Shown here: in pieces, positions 1-8,028 of the stretch | Layout: every line of letters starts with the position of its first letter | Numbering within the stretch: position 1 is the stretch's first letter | Origin: Pseudonocardia sp. MH-G8 | Lineage (GTDB): Bacteria; Actinomycetota; Actinomycetes; Mycobacteriales; Pseudonocardiaceae | Assembly (NCBI RefSeq): GCF_002262885.1 | Contig: NZ_NKYF01000033.1 | Location: forward strand, 34,396 to 98,395 | Direction of reading: 5' to 3' | DNA length: 64,000 nt | The notes under the pieces: generated by a model | Databases searched by the model: none | What the model saw: only the letters and a program-made list of their open reading frames with translations | What the model was told of the DNA's origin: nothing | Position numbers and translations under genes: made by a program

Positions 1-1283
1 GGCACCAGGAAGCCGCCGCCCCCGACGACCACGAGCGGCAACCCGACGCGGCCCAACGACATCCGCTCCACGGCGGACTCGATGCGGTCGTGCGCCACCT
101 GCAGAGCGCGCCCGAGAGCGGCGCCGGTGGCGGCGTCGAGCGTCGGGAGGGCGTGGCCCGGGATCGTGGCGGGCGCGCCGACCGCGGCGGCGTCGGTGAG
201 CGTCGCGGTCGGACCGCCGAACAGCAGGGCCTCCGTGCTGATGCGGTGGCCGACCGAGTCCGTGAGCGGCACGCCGCGCTCGAGGTCGACGATCGAGCCG
301 CCACCCAGGCCGAGGCTCAGGATGTCGGGCATCCGGAAGTTGGTGCGCACGCCGCCGATCTCGCGTGGCAACGTCGACTCCCGCGGGAAGGCGCCGGTCA
401 GCACACCGAGGTCGCTGGTGGTGCCCCCGACGTCCACGATGATCGCGTCGTCCGCGCCGGAGAGCCGGGCGGCGCCGCGGATCGAGTTGGCGGGCCCGGA
501 GCCGATGGTGAGCACCGGGTAGCGGGCGGCGTAGTCGAGCGCCATGAGCGTGCCGTCGTTCTGGGCGAAGAACGGCGCCGCGTCGAGGCCCTCCTCGTCG
601 ACGACGGTGACCAGGGCGTTCGTGACGTCCCGGGCGACGCGGTGCAGGGCGGCGTTGAGCACGGTCGCGTTCTCGCGCTCCAGCAGCCCGAGCGCGCCGA
701 CCTCGTGGCTCAGCGACACCGGCACATCGACCCCGACGTGGTCGTGCACGAGCGCCGCGACCTCGAGTTCCTGCTCCGGGAACGACGGGCCGAAGATCCC
801 GCACACCGCGACCGCGTCGAAGCGGCCCTCGAGCCCGTCGAGGAAGCGGCGGATGGCGCCGGGATCGAGCGGCGAGATCGGATGACCGTCGACGAGGTGC
901 CCGCCGCCGGCGAGCAGGGCGCCCGCGAGCACGGTGTCGCGCAGGTCGGCGGGCCAGCCGACCAGCGGGGGGTAACCGGTCGACGCCGGTGCGCCGAGGC
1001 GCACCACGGCGACGCGGCCCAGGTCGCGGCGGCGCACGATCGCGTTCGTCGCGTGGGTGGTGCCGAGCATGACGCGGGAGACCTGGTGACGCCGCTCGCC
1101 GATGTCGTGCAGCACGGCGGCGAGCGCGGCGCGGACACCGCCGGTGACGTCCGCCGTGGTCGGCTGCTTCGTCCAGGCGACGACGCCGCCGGCGCCGTCG
1201 AGCACGACCGCGTCGGTGTTGGTGCCGCCGACGTCCACGCCGACGGAGAGGTCGCGGCCGCTGTTGATCGGTGCGGCGTTCAT
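1..1283 (-). CDS. hydantoinase/oxoprolinase family protein (HyuA-like), partial at left edge
   Basis: The frame is open from ATG at 1283 to the window edge, giving 427 codons of the N-terminal part. Residues 14-24 carry a VGVDVGGTNTD phosphate-binding motif and residues about 279-290 a second IIVDVGGTTSD motif, the two signatures of the actin-fold ATPases that open hydantoin or oxoproline rings with ATP. The start overlaps the stop of the DUF917 gene by four bases (ATGA), so the two are co-translated. Members usually run past 500 residues, so the C-terminus lies outside. The ring substrate cannot be told from sequence; a cytosolic hydantoin-like substrate is inferred from family and neighbour. 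Confidence 0.88.
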   Translation of the reverse strand, partial: MNAAPINSGRDLSVGVDVGGTNTDAVVLDGAGGVVAWTKQPTTADVTGGVRAALAAVLHDIGERRHQVSRVMLGTTHATNAIVRRRDLGRVAVVRLGAPASTGYPPLVGWPADLRDTVLAGALLAGGGHLVDGHPISPLDPGAIRRFLDGLEGRFDAVAVCGIFGPSFPEQELEVAALVHDHVGVDVPVSLSHEVGALGLLERENATVLNAALHRVARDVTNALVTVVDEEGLDAAPFFAQNDGTLMALDYAARYPVLTIGSGPANSIRGAARLSGADDAIIVDVGGTTSDLGVLTGAFPRESTLPREIGGVRTNFRMPDILSLGLGGGSIVDLERGVPLTDSVGHRISTEALLFGGPTATLTDAAAVGAPATIPGHALPTLDAATGAALGRALQVAHDRIESAVERMSLGRVGLPLVVVGGGGFLV

Positions 1284-2374
1284 CGCGCGGCCCCCGCCGC
1301 GACCGCGCCGAAGGGCGCGTAGTCGAGGTCGTAGCCGAACGCCCGCGGACCGGTCAGCTCGACGCCCCGTTCGGTGCGCCAGAGCGGGTCGCACGCCCAG
1401 GCCAGCACGCTGACGCGCTGGCCGAACCGCAGCAGCTCGGTGGAGATGGCCTCCCCGGTCTCGGAGTCCACGACCGTGATGAGGTCCGGCACGCTCACCG
1501 TGACCGCCCCGTCCTCGATGACCACCAGGTTCTCGTTCTGGATCTCCACGCGCACGAGGCGCCCGCGGTCCTCGCCGATGCCCTCGACGGTCGCCGAGCC
1601 GCGCGTGAAGCCACCGTCGGTCCGCCGCTCGATGTCGATCACCTTGCCGGCGACGACGATCGTCGCGCCGAGCTCGTCGGCGGTGTCCACCACCGGGTCC
1701 GCGGAATGCAGCAGCCGTCGCCCGACGCCGATCGCGCGGCTGACGGTCCCCTCGATGACGGCGCCCTTCGGGTCGGCCAGGTGGTGCGCACCGAGCGCGA
1801 TGCCCCCGGCGGCGACCGTGAAGGCGCGGGCGTGGCGTTCCAGCCAGGCGAAGTCGAGCGTGCGGAGCGCGCTGACGTTGCCGACGACGTCGGTCAGGAC
1901 CACGAAGTCGCGCGACCGGCCCGCGACGTTCATCGCGACCATCGTCGCCTCCGGGAACGCCCGGCCCATCCCGTCCGCGTCGAGCACGGCGAGCCCCATG
2001 TCCGCGGCCCAGCCGACCGGCGCGACGCCGTTGCCGCCGCCGATCTCGGTGGCCATGACCACGGTCACCGGGCGTCCGATCAGCCGCTCGACCTCGCGCA
2101 GCAGGGTCGAGGCCTGCGCGCTCGCGCCGAGCATCTCGATGCCGACCGACGGGGCGCCGATGCCCGACATGGCGATCACAGCGTCGTCCGGCCCGAGCTC
2201 GTCGACCCCCACGAGCCGCACCGGCCCGTGCCGGTCGATCGCGGACTCGGCCGCGAGCCGCGCCGTGTGCACGGCGCCGCCACCGCCCGTACCGAAGATC
2301 GCGGCACCGGCGGCGAGCGGCGCGACGTCGTCGCGGGTGATGCGCCGCGGAAGCGGTGGCGCCGGGGAGCTCAT
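1280..2374 (-). CDS. DUF917 / S-methyl thiohydantoin desulfurase-family protein
   Basis: This 364-residue protein matches the DUF917 family, with an N-terminal FGTGGGG segment near residue 27, a MATEIGGGNG block near residue 107 and a C-terminal small beta-rich region. The family is named after a thiohydantoin desulfurase and members are very often found beside HyuA-type hydantoinases, as here, where the genes overlap by four bases. A role in handling a hydantoin-like or thiohydantoin-like ring is likely, but the exact reaction is not visible. It is transcribed away from the PucR-type regulator; no good Shine-Dalgarno sequence precedes ATG 2374. Confidence 0.8.
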   Translation of the reverse strand: MSSPAPPLPRRITRDDVAPLAAGAAIFGTGGGGAVHTARLAAESAIDRHGPVRLVGVDELGPDDAVIAMSGIGAPSVGIEMLGASAQASTLLREVERLIGRPVTVVMATEIGGGNGVAPVGWAADMGLAVLDADGMGRAFPEATMVAMNVAGRSRDFVVLTDVVGNVSALRTLDFAWLERHARAFTVAAGGIALGAHHLADPKGAVIEGTVSRAIGVGRRLLHSADPVVDTADELGATIVVAGKVIDIERRTDGGFTRGSATVEGIGEDRGRLVRVEIQNENLVVIEDGAVTVSVPDLITVVDSETGEAISTELLRFGQRVSVLAWACDPLWRTERGVELTGPRAFGYDLDYAPFGAVAAGAAR

Positions 2375-2409
2375 GGAGGGAGCCTAGGAACGGACGTGAC
2401 CCCCGACAA

Positions 2410-2449
2410 TGTGCTGATAACTCAGGGAATCCCGGCAGACTGTGCTGAT
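2410..2449. promoter_or_regulatory. paired 9-base direct repeat in divergent promoter
   Basis: TGTGCTGAT occurs at 2410-2418 and again at 2441-2449, 31 bases apart, which is about three helical turns. The second copy covers the start codon region of the PucR-type gene. Regulators of this type often control themselves and a divergent operon, so this is a plausible operator, but two short copies could be chance. Confidence 0.3.
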
Positions 2450-3959
2450 GGCACAGGACCGCGCGACCCTCGACGGGATCATCGAGCAGGCCGAGCGGTT
2501 CGACGTCGCGGTACTCACGGGCGATCCGGGCGGCGTCGTCGTGGAGGGCGTCCAGATGCTGGCCGTCAACGATCTCGCCACGGCGTCGCGGGGGCACCTC
2601 GTCATCACGTCGCAGCCGGGTGCCGGGGCGCCGCTGCACGCCTACCAGATCGACATCGCGATCCGCCGCTGCATCGCGGCCGAGGTCGCCGCCCTCGTCC
2701 TCGCCGCCCCCGTCACGCTCGCGGAGACCGCGCGGGTGCTCGCCGAGCGCGCCGGCCTGCCGGTCCTCACCGCCGACGGGGCCCCGTCGGAGCTCGCCGT
2801 CTTCGTCGACCGCTGCGTGCGGCGTGGTGCTGCGGAGGCCATCGCGCGCGCGGAGCACGCCATCGCCACGGTCTGCGCGGTCGCCGAAGCGGGCGCGGCC
2901 GACGTGCGGGCGGCGCTCCTGGACGCCGCCACCTCCGCGCTCGGGGTGCGGCTGAGCGTGCGGGAGGACCCGGGCGTGCGCTGGACGGATCCCGACGCCG
3001 TCTGCATCGGGGAGGTGCCGATCGGCCGGCTCGTGGCCGAGCGCCGCGACCCGGCAGCCGCGATCGCGCTCCCGGTCGTCGCGGCGGTGCTCTCGCGCGC
3101 GGTCGCCCGCGAGTCGCAGGACCGCTACGGCCCGGTCCGCTCGCGCGCCGACCTCGTCATCGAGCTGCTCCTCGCCGAGTCCTCGCGCCTGGACGCGCTC
3201 GGGGTCGACGCCGCACGGGCCGGGCTGCCCGTGCAGCTGTCGCACTCCGTCGCCTGGGTGAGCCCGCGGCACCGCGGCGACGGCACGCGGCGCGCGTCCC
3301 CCGCCCAGCTCGCCGCCCTCGAGCTGCGCGCGCTGCAGCTCGTCGACGAACGCTCCGCCGGCGGGCACGACGAGACCTGGCACGTGGTCGGGTTCCACGA
3401 CGACCTGCTGATGGTGGTGTCCGAGGAACCCGGCGCGCCGGACCAGCAGCGCCGGTTGCGCGAGGTGGTGGACCGGGTCGTCGAGGTCGCCTCGTCGATC
3501 ACCGGAGAGGACTGGGCCTTCACCGTCGGGCTCGGCACGCCCCAGAACGGTGCGTCGGGGCTGCGGCAGTCCGCGACGGAGGCCCGGATCGCCGCCGAGT
3601 CCGCCGTCGCGGGCGGGCGCCTCGGCGCCACCGTGGTCACCGACGTCACCGGCCTGCGCCGGGTGCTCCTGGACTTCTCCGCGTCCCCGCTGAGCCGCAC
3701 CCTGCTCGACGACGTCCTCGCCCCGCTCGACGCGCTCGGCCCCGAACGCTGCCTGGTGGCCGTGCGCACCCTGCTCGCCTACGTGAGCACCCGCAACTCC
3801 CTCGCCCGCGCCGCCGCCGCGCTCACCCTGCACCCCAACGCGGTCAACTACCGCATCCGCCGCATCGAGCAGACCCTGAACCTCGACCTGGACGACCCCG
3901 ACACCCGCTTCTCGGTCGAGCTCGCCTGCCGGTTGCGGCTGGTGACGAGGGCGCGGTGA
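2442..3959 (+). CDS. PucR/CdaR family transcriptional regulator
   Basis: The product is 505 residues. The first 130 residues resemble the PucR N-terminal sensing domain, and residues about 435-500 form the C-terminal PucR helix-turn-helix, including the LHPNAVNYRIRRIEQ segment. The middle is a GGDEF-like remnant region typical of this family. GTG 2442 and ATG 2448 are both possible starts; neither has a strong ribosome binding site. It faces the hydantoinase/DUF917 pair across 67 bases, so it most likely senses the substrate or a product of that pathway and controls the pair. Confidence 0.85.
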   Translation: MLMAQDRATLDGIIEQAERFDVAVLTGDPGGVVVEGVQMLAVNDLATASRGHLVITSQPGAGAPLHAYQIDIAIRRCIAAEVAALVLAAPVTLAETARVLAERAGLPVLTADGAPSELAVFVDRCVRRGAAEAIARAEHAIATVCAVAEAGAADVRAALLDAATSALGVRLSVREDPGVRWTDPDAVCIGEVPIGRLVAERRDPAAAIALPVVAAVLSRAVARESQDRYGPVRSRADLVIELLLAESSRLDALGVDAARAGLPVQLSHSVAWVSPRHRGDGTRRASPAQLAALELRALQLVDERSAGGHDETWHVVGFHDDLLMVVSEEPGAPDQQRRLREVVDRVVEVASSITGEDWAFTVGLGTPQNGASGLRQSATEARIAAESAVAGGRLGATVVTDVTGLRRVLLDFSASPLSRTLLDDVLAPLDALGPERCLVAVRTLLAYVSTRNSLARAAAALTLHPNAVNYRIRRIEQTLNLDLDDPDTRFSVELACRLRLVTRAR

Positions 3960-4009
3960 GCCGGCCGCCCCCGCGACCGCTTCCCGCACGTCGGCTCGCC
4001 GTCATGATC

Positions 4010-4184
4010 GCCAGGAGTGGTGCCACGGCGACAGATCTGTCGTCCCCACACCATTTCTGCTGATCATGGCCGTCGCGTTCCGCGGAACGCACCTTGCGAT
4101 GGTCCCGATCCACCCCCTCACGGTGATCATCGGGCTGGTTCGAGGCGTGTTGACCCCCATGATCGGCGGGATTGGGACAGGGGC
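4010..4184. repeat. dispersed intergenic repeat, first block
   Basis: Read on the minus strand, 4075-4184 matches 26804-26915 closely (CTGCAGCCC, CCGATGATCACCG, GGTGGATCGGGACCA and flanking bases in the same order), and 4010-4060 matches 27325-27365. The block lies in the 700-base gap between the PucR-type gene and the HNH gene. I see no coding evidence in this gap: short frames show no family resemblance and no conserved start context. Confidence 0.6.
4075..4090. repeat. 16-base perfect palindrome, copy 1
   Basis: GCGTTCCGCGGAACGC is its own reverse complement. A longer 20-base form stands at 6141-6160 and a damaged form at 26200-26215. Copies 1 and 2 lie outside the 43-base direct repeats that bracket the HNH gene. 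Confidence 0.7.
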
Positions 4185-4227
4185 TGCAGGGGTGCGGCTC
4201 ATGTCCCTCGTTCGCTGATCAAGGCCG
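4185..4227 (+). repeat. 43-base direct repeat, left copy
   Basis: The 43 bases starting TGCAGGGGTGCGGCTC and ending TGATCAAGGCCG are identical to 6040-6082, in the same orientation. Similarity goes on for a few bases with two changes. The pair brackets the SOS-box HNH gene at a distance of 1.86 kb. Confidence 0.85.
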
Positions 4228-4254
4228 TTGTCGGAGAGGTTCGGGAACGGCACC

Positions 4255-4480
4255 ACAGCCAGGTGGGCACGGACCCGGCCGCCGCGGACTCGTCGAGAAT
4301 GGGCCTGGGCCCGCGTCGGGGACGACTGTCCGGTCGACCACGGTATTCGTTGCTTGTACCCAACCCGGCCACCTTCGGCGCGGAGGTCGACCTCGGCGCC
4401 GGACCCACTGCGCGTGAGACCCCGGGCGGCGGCGGGGCAGGAAGTCTCGAGCCGGGAACGGCGCGCCCACTGCAACCCGG
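4255..4480. repeat. dispersed intergenic repeat, second block
   Basis: This stretch matches 26905-27115 in the same orientation, through GGACTCGTCG, GGCCTGGGCCCGCG, CAACCCGGCCACC and CGAGCCGGGAACGG in order, with indels between. Together with the first block, whose match is inverted, it shows that the non-coding DNA left of the HNH gene and the 26-27.7 kb island are built from the same modules. No gene is recognised here. Confidence 0.55.
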
Positions 4481-4630
4481 GCTACGAGGCAGAGGAGGAT
4501 CGCCTCTGATAGACCGACAGAAGACGTTTGCGGCAAGGGCGGCCAACACTCGTTGTTCTGCTATCGAGATCATCTCGGCGCGCAACGTTCACTATTGCAC
4601 ACGGTGAACCACCCGAACAGACCCATGCCA

Positions 4631-4646
4631 TCGAACACCTGTTCGA
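4631..4646. promoter_or_regulatory. LexA SOS box upstream of HNH gene
   Basis: TCGAACACCTGTTCGA fits the actinobacterial/Gram-positive LexA box CGAAC-N4-GTTCG perfectly, including the outer T and A. It ends 13 bases before the ATG at 4660, with a TAAACT -10-like hexamer at 4648-4653 just after it, so bound LexA would block the promoter. DNA-damage induction of the HNH gene is therefore likely. Confidence 0.8.
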
Positions 4647-4659
4647 CTAAACTGGAGGC

Positions 4660-5931
4660 ATGTCCGCAGTCGCCCCCGCATACGAACACCTCCAAGAGGC
4701 GTTCGACGCATTCCGGCAGGCCGCGGAAAACCCCCTGACCTCAGACGCGGAACTGCTGTCGGTACTCACCATCGGTGAAGGCATGTCCCGACAACACGAC
4801 CACCTCACCGTCTCCACCACCGCCGCCCTGCAACGGCGCGGCACGTTCGCCGAACGTGGCTATCGCAAACCCGAAGGCGCACTCACCGACCTGCTGGGAT
4901 GCGACTCCTACGAAGCCCGCCGCCGCGTCGTGGCCGCCGAGCAGGCGTGCGAGCAGATCGGGCTCGACGGCACCGTGATCCCCGCCCGCCTCCCCGCGAC
5001 GGGGAAGGCGTTCGCCGCCGGGCACGCCGGGCTGCGTCATGTCGAAGTCATCGCCGCCCTTCTCAACACTGCGGAGGCCGGGCGGATCACCGACTGGCAA
5101 CGCGCGGGGCTGGAAGAGCAGCTGGCCGGGATGGCCGCCGAATACTCGCCCGGACAGCTACGCAAGCTGGGCACCCAGTTACTGGAGGCGCTGGACGGGG
5201 ACGGCCCCGAGCCTGATGACAATCCGCCGGAGCCGGTCAACCGGCTGCAGGTCCGTAAGCGTCGCGACGGGTCGGGCGGCACGATCAGCGGTCAGTTCGA
5301 CGACGCGGCGATGTTCGACGCGATCGCCACCGTGATCGACGCCAAGGCCAAGCCGCTCGGCCGCGATGATCAACGATCGACGGGGCAGCGTCAGGCCGAA
5401 GCCCTCGCCGACGCCTGCGGGTTCGTCCTCGCCCACGCCGACCACGCCACCCTCCCCGACGCCGGTGGGCGACGGCCGCACCTGAACGTGTTGATCCGGC
5501 TCGAGGACCTCGAAACCCGCGCCCGGTCGGCGATGCTCGACTTCGGCGGCCGCATGACCGCAGAGTCGTTGCGGATGCTGGCCTGCGACGCCGCCGTCGT
5601 ACCCATCGTCATGAACGGCGCCGGACAGCCCCTCGACGTGGGGCGCTCCACCCGGGTGATCCCCGACGGGTTGCGCAGGGCGGTCACCGCCCGCGACCGT
5701 GGATGCGCCCACCCGGGCTGCGACCGGACACCATCGTGGTGCGAAATCCACCACATCTGGGAGTGGGAGTACGGCGGGCCCACCGAACTGGGCAACCTGG
5801 TGAGTCTGTGCAAAGTCCACCACCGCCTGATCCACGATTCCGGGTGGGTGGTGCGGATCCGTGACGGGTTACCCGAATTCATCCCACCGAAATGGATCGA
5901 CCCGGAACAAAAACCCCGCCGGAATCCGTAG
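4660..5931 (+). CDS. DUF222 domain HNH endonuclease (13E12-repeat type)
   Basis: The product is 423 residues. Residues about 20-250 are the helical DUF222 domain and residues 340-400 an HNH nuclease. Visible zinc ligands or active-site residues are C349, C354, H364-H365, N379, C384 and H387-H388. DUF222-HNH genes are multicopy in many actinobacterial genomes and resemble the REP13E12 family of mycobacteria. The start has GGAGG only one base before ATG, so translation initiation may be unusual or the transcript very short-leadered. It stands alone, under a LexA box, ended by a strong hairpin, and bracketed by 43-base direct repeats, which suggests a mobile or once-mobile module. The nuclease target is unknown. 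Confidence 0.93.
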   Translation: MSAVAPAYEHLQEAFDAFRQAAENPLTSDAELLSVLTIGEGMSRQHDHLTVSTTAALQRRGTFAERGYRKPEGALTDLLGCDSYEARRRVVAAEQACEQIGLDGTVIPARLPATGKAFAAGHAGLRHVEVIAALLNTAEAGRITDWQRAGLEEQLAGMAAEYSPGQLRKLGTQLLEALDGDGPEPDDNPPEPVNRLQVRKRRDGSGGTISGQFDDAAMFDAIATVIDAKAKPLGRDDQRSTGQRQAEALADACGFVLAHADHATLPDAGGRRPHLNVLIRLEDLETRARSAMLDFGGRMTAESLRMLACDAAVVPIVMNGAGQPLDVGRSTRVIPDGLRRAVTARDRGCAHPGCDRTPSWCEIHHIWEWEYGGPTELGNLVSLCKVHHRLIHDSGWVVRIRDGLPEFIPPKWIDPEQKPRRNP

Positions 5932-5981
5932 CACACGCTCCTCGACGTGGACGGATGGGGGCGGGCATCGCCGGCCCGTCA

Positions 5982-6009
5982 CGCCGCGGACCGTGATCGG
6001 TCCGCGGCG
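5982..6009 (+). terminator. hairpin terminator after HNH gene
   Basis: An 11-base perfect stem, CGCCGCGGACC with GGTCCGCGGCG, surrounds the six-base loop 5993-5998. It begins 51 bases after the HNH stop codon. There is no T-tract, which is common for GC-rich actinobacterial terminators. Confidence 0.6.
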
Positions 6010-6039
6010 CGTCTACCAGCGGTTAAACGGTGTTGCCCG

Positions 6040-6082
6040 TGCAGGGGTGCGGCTCATGTCCCTCGTTCGCTGATCAAGGCCG
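6040..6082 (+). repeat. 43-base direct repeat, right copy
   Basis: Identical over 43 bases to 4185-4227 and in the same orientation. It lies between the HNH terminator hairpin and the second palindrome, so the right side mirrors the order palindrome, direct repeat, gene seen on the left. Confidence 0.85.
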
Positions 6083-6140
6083 CCGTCGACGCTATTCGAC
6101 TCGCCCGAGTCGCCACGACGTCGGCATGACCTTGAAAGCA

Positions 6141-6160
6141 GTGCGTTCCGCGGAACGCAC
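6141..6160. repeat. 20-base perfect palindrome, copy 2
   Basis: GTGCGTTCCGCGGAACGCAC is a perfect 20-base palindrome whose core is identical to 4075-4090. It sits 25 bases beyond the stop of the leftward cupin gene, so it could also act as that operon's terminator. Confidence 0.7.
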
Positions 6161-6185
6161 CGGAGCATCGGAACGCTTTGCGTGG

Positions 6186-6542
6186 TCAGGTCCCCAAGGA
6201 ACGGAGCCCGACGATCGTGCTCGGCTCGGCGTTCGGGTTCGGGCCGTAGACGGCGAGCATGCGGGCGTGCTCCGGAGCCCAGTAGCGGCCCCGGGAGCCG
6301 GCGGGCACCTGCACCACGGAGCCGGCGGGCACCTCCACCGTCTCTCCGTCGCAGGAGACCATGAGCGTGCCTTCGAGGACGTAGTTGAACTCGTCGTGCG
6401 GGTGCTCGTCGCTCCACTCCTGCGCGGTGAGCTCCCACTCCATCATCGCCACGCCCGACCACCCGGCGTCGCTCGGAGGAATGAGGACGCGGCTGTGCGT
6501 GGGGCCGCCCCGAGGGCGTCCGGAGAAGACCGTGGGTGCCAT
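6186..6542 (-). CDS. small cupin-domain protein
   Basis: ATG at 6542 gives 118 residues. The sequence fits one cupin barrel: EHPHDEFNYVLEGTLMV near residue 47 and PAGSVVQVPAGSRG near residue 73 are the two cupin motifs, with H48, H50 and E54 as metal-ligand candidates. It is the last gene of the ten-gene leftward operon and starts two bases after the amidohydrolase stop. A metal-dependent enzyme or ligand-binding role in the same catabolic pathway is inferred; no substrate can be named. Confidence 0.82.
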   Translation of the reverse strand: MAPTVFSGRPRGGPTHSRVLIPPSDAGWSGVAMMEWELTAQEWSDEHPHDEFNYVLEGTLMVSCDGETVEVPAGSVVQVPAGSRGRYWAPEHARMLAVYGPNPNAEPSTIVGLRSLGT

Positions 6543-6544
6543 GG

Positions 6545-8020
6545 TCAGAGCCCCCGCCAGGTCCAGCGGCCGCCGAGCAGGGTGCCCGCCACCGGCAGCT
6601 CGCGCAGCCGCTCGGGGGACGCGGTGTACGGGTCGGCGTCGAGGATCGCGAGGTCGGCGACGTCGCCGACCTCCACGCGGGTCCGTCCGCGCATGCTCGA
6701 GGCGAGCGCGACGTCCAGCGGCACGCGCTGCTCGGGGTGCCAGGCGGCGCGGTCGTCCCGGCTGCGGCTCGTCGCCGCGGCGATCGCGAACCACGGGTCC
6801 AGCACCGCGACCGGCGCGTCCGATCCGAATCGCAGCGTCGCTCCGGCCCCGTGCAGCGAGGCGTAGGCGAAGGCGCGGTCGGTGCGTCCCGACCAGTGGT
6901 GGTCGGCGACGTCGCGGTCGTCCATCGCGTGCTCGGGCTGCACGCTCGCCACCAGGCCCAGCGAGGCGAAGCGGGCGAAGTCCTCGGCGCGCACGAGCTG
7001 GGCGTGCTCGATCACCCCGGGGATCCCGAGCTGCTCGAAGGTGTCGATGACCTCGGTGTTCGCCCGGTCACCGATGGCGTGGATCGCTCCGCCGATGCCG
7101 TGGGCGTCCGCGCGCACGAGCAGCTCGCGCAACTCGTCGGGCGAGACGCTCGAGACGCCGCACGGGTGCAGGGCGTGCCGGTCGAGGCCCGGGTACGGGT
7201 CCCAGCAGAAGGCGGTGCGCGTGTTCAGCGAACCGTCGACGACGACCTTGAGCCGGCCCATGCTCACCAGGCCTCGCGGCTCGAGGCCGGCCCCGGTGCG
7301 CAGCCCGCGTCCGATCGCGTCGTCGAGGCGCTGGGGCCACACCGACGCCTCCACCCGGAGGCTGTCCACCCCGGCCGCCACACGCTCCGGCCACTGGAGG
7401 AGATTGTCGGTGTTCTCGAACTCGACGATGCCCACGACGCCGCGCCGGGCCGCCGCCTCGGCCGCCTCCCGGAACGCGTCGACCGTGGGCGGTGACACCG
7501 CGGCCAGCTTCGGGCCCACGGCGAACCAGTCCCACTCGCGCAGCATCCCGGATTCGTCCGGCTTCGCGTCGAGCCGTGCGGCGGCGGCGGAGTTCAGCCA
7601 CGCGCAGTGCAGGTCGGCGGCGATCAGCACCACGGGTGTCGGGCCGGTCACCTCGTCGAGGGCCTCCAGTGTGGGAGGCGCGGGCCACGTGCCGTCGCGG
7701 AAGCCGTAACCGGTCACGATCGCGTCCGCGGGGTGCCCGCCGCGGCCGAGCACCGCGCGCACCCGGTCCAGGACGTCCTCGACGCTCGTCGTGCCGCCCA
7801 GGTCGAAGCGCGACCGCCGGATCGTCCACTGCGTGAAGTGCACGTGCTCGTCCCACAGACCGGGCGCCAGGATGCGACCGTCGAGGTCGACGGTCTCGGC
7901 TCCCGTGCGCGGCTGCGCACCCACGGGCGAGATCCCCACGATCCGGCCGTCGTCGATCCGCACGTCGACGGGTTCGCCGCCGCCCAGCAATCGCGCGTTG
8001 CGCAACTCCACCGCTGTCAT
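6545..8020 (-). CDS. amidohydrolase family 3 protein (YtcJ-like)
   Basis: The product is 491 residues from ATG 8020, which has GGAAGGG just before it. The DEHVHFTQ segment near residue 63 supplies the HxH metal ligands, and a late GSDAPVAVLDP motif near residue 430 supplies the conserved aspartate. This is the layout of YtcJ/NfdA-type hydrolases, which cleave amide or formamide bonds with a bound metal. In the operon it follows the sarcosine-oxidase-like gene by eight bases. Hydrolysis of an N-acyl or N-formyl intermediate is likely; the real substrate is open. Confidence 0.87.
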   Translation of the reverse strand: MTAVELRNARLLGGGEPVDVRIDDGRIVGISPVGAQPRTGAETVDLDGRILAPGLWDEHVHFTQWTIRRSRFDLGGTTSVEDVLDRVRAVLGRGGHPADAIVTGYGFRDGTWPAPPTLEALDEVTGPTPVVLIAADLHCAWLNSAAAARLDAKPDESGMLREWDWFAVGPKLAAVSPPTVDAFREAAEAAARRGVVGIVEFENTDNLLQWPERVAAGVDSLRVEASVWPQRLDDAIGRGLRTGAGLEPRGLVSMGRLKVVVDGSLNTRTAFCWDPYPGLDRHALHPCGVSSVSPDELRELLVRADAHGIGGAIHAIGDRANTEVIDTFEQLGIPGVIEHAQLVRAEDFARFASLGLVASVQPEHAMDDRDVADHHWSGRTDRAFAYASLHGAGATLRFGSDAPVAVLDPWFAIAAATSRSRDDRAAWHPEQRVPLDVALASSMRGRTRVEVGDVADLAILDADPYTASPERLRELPVAGTLLGGRWTWRGL

Positions 8021-8028
8021 CCCTTCCA

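Noticed and set aside
1271..4063. A 930-codon open frame on the plus strand
   Set aside because: It is antisense to the DUF917 gene and then out of frame with the PucR-type gene. Its translation is Arg/His/Asp-rich low-complexity sequence, typical of shadow frames in GC-rich DNA, while the opposite frames show clear families.
4010..4620. Possible small gene or RNA gene before the HNH gene
   Set aside because: Several short frames exist, but none has a good start or resemblance, and I found no tRNA-like cloverleaf. Repeat modules explain the sequence better.
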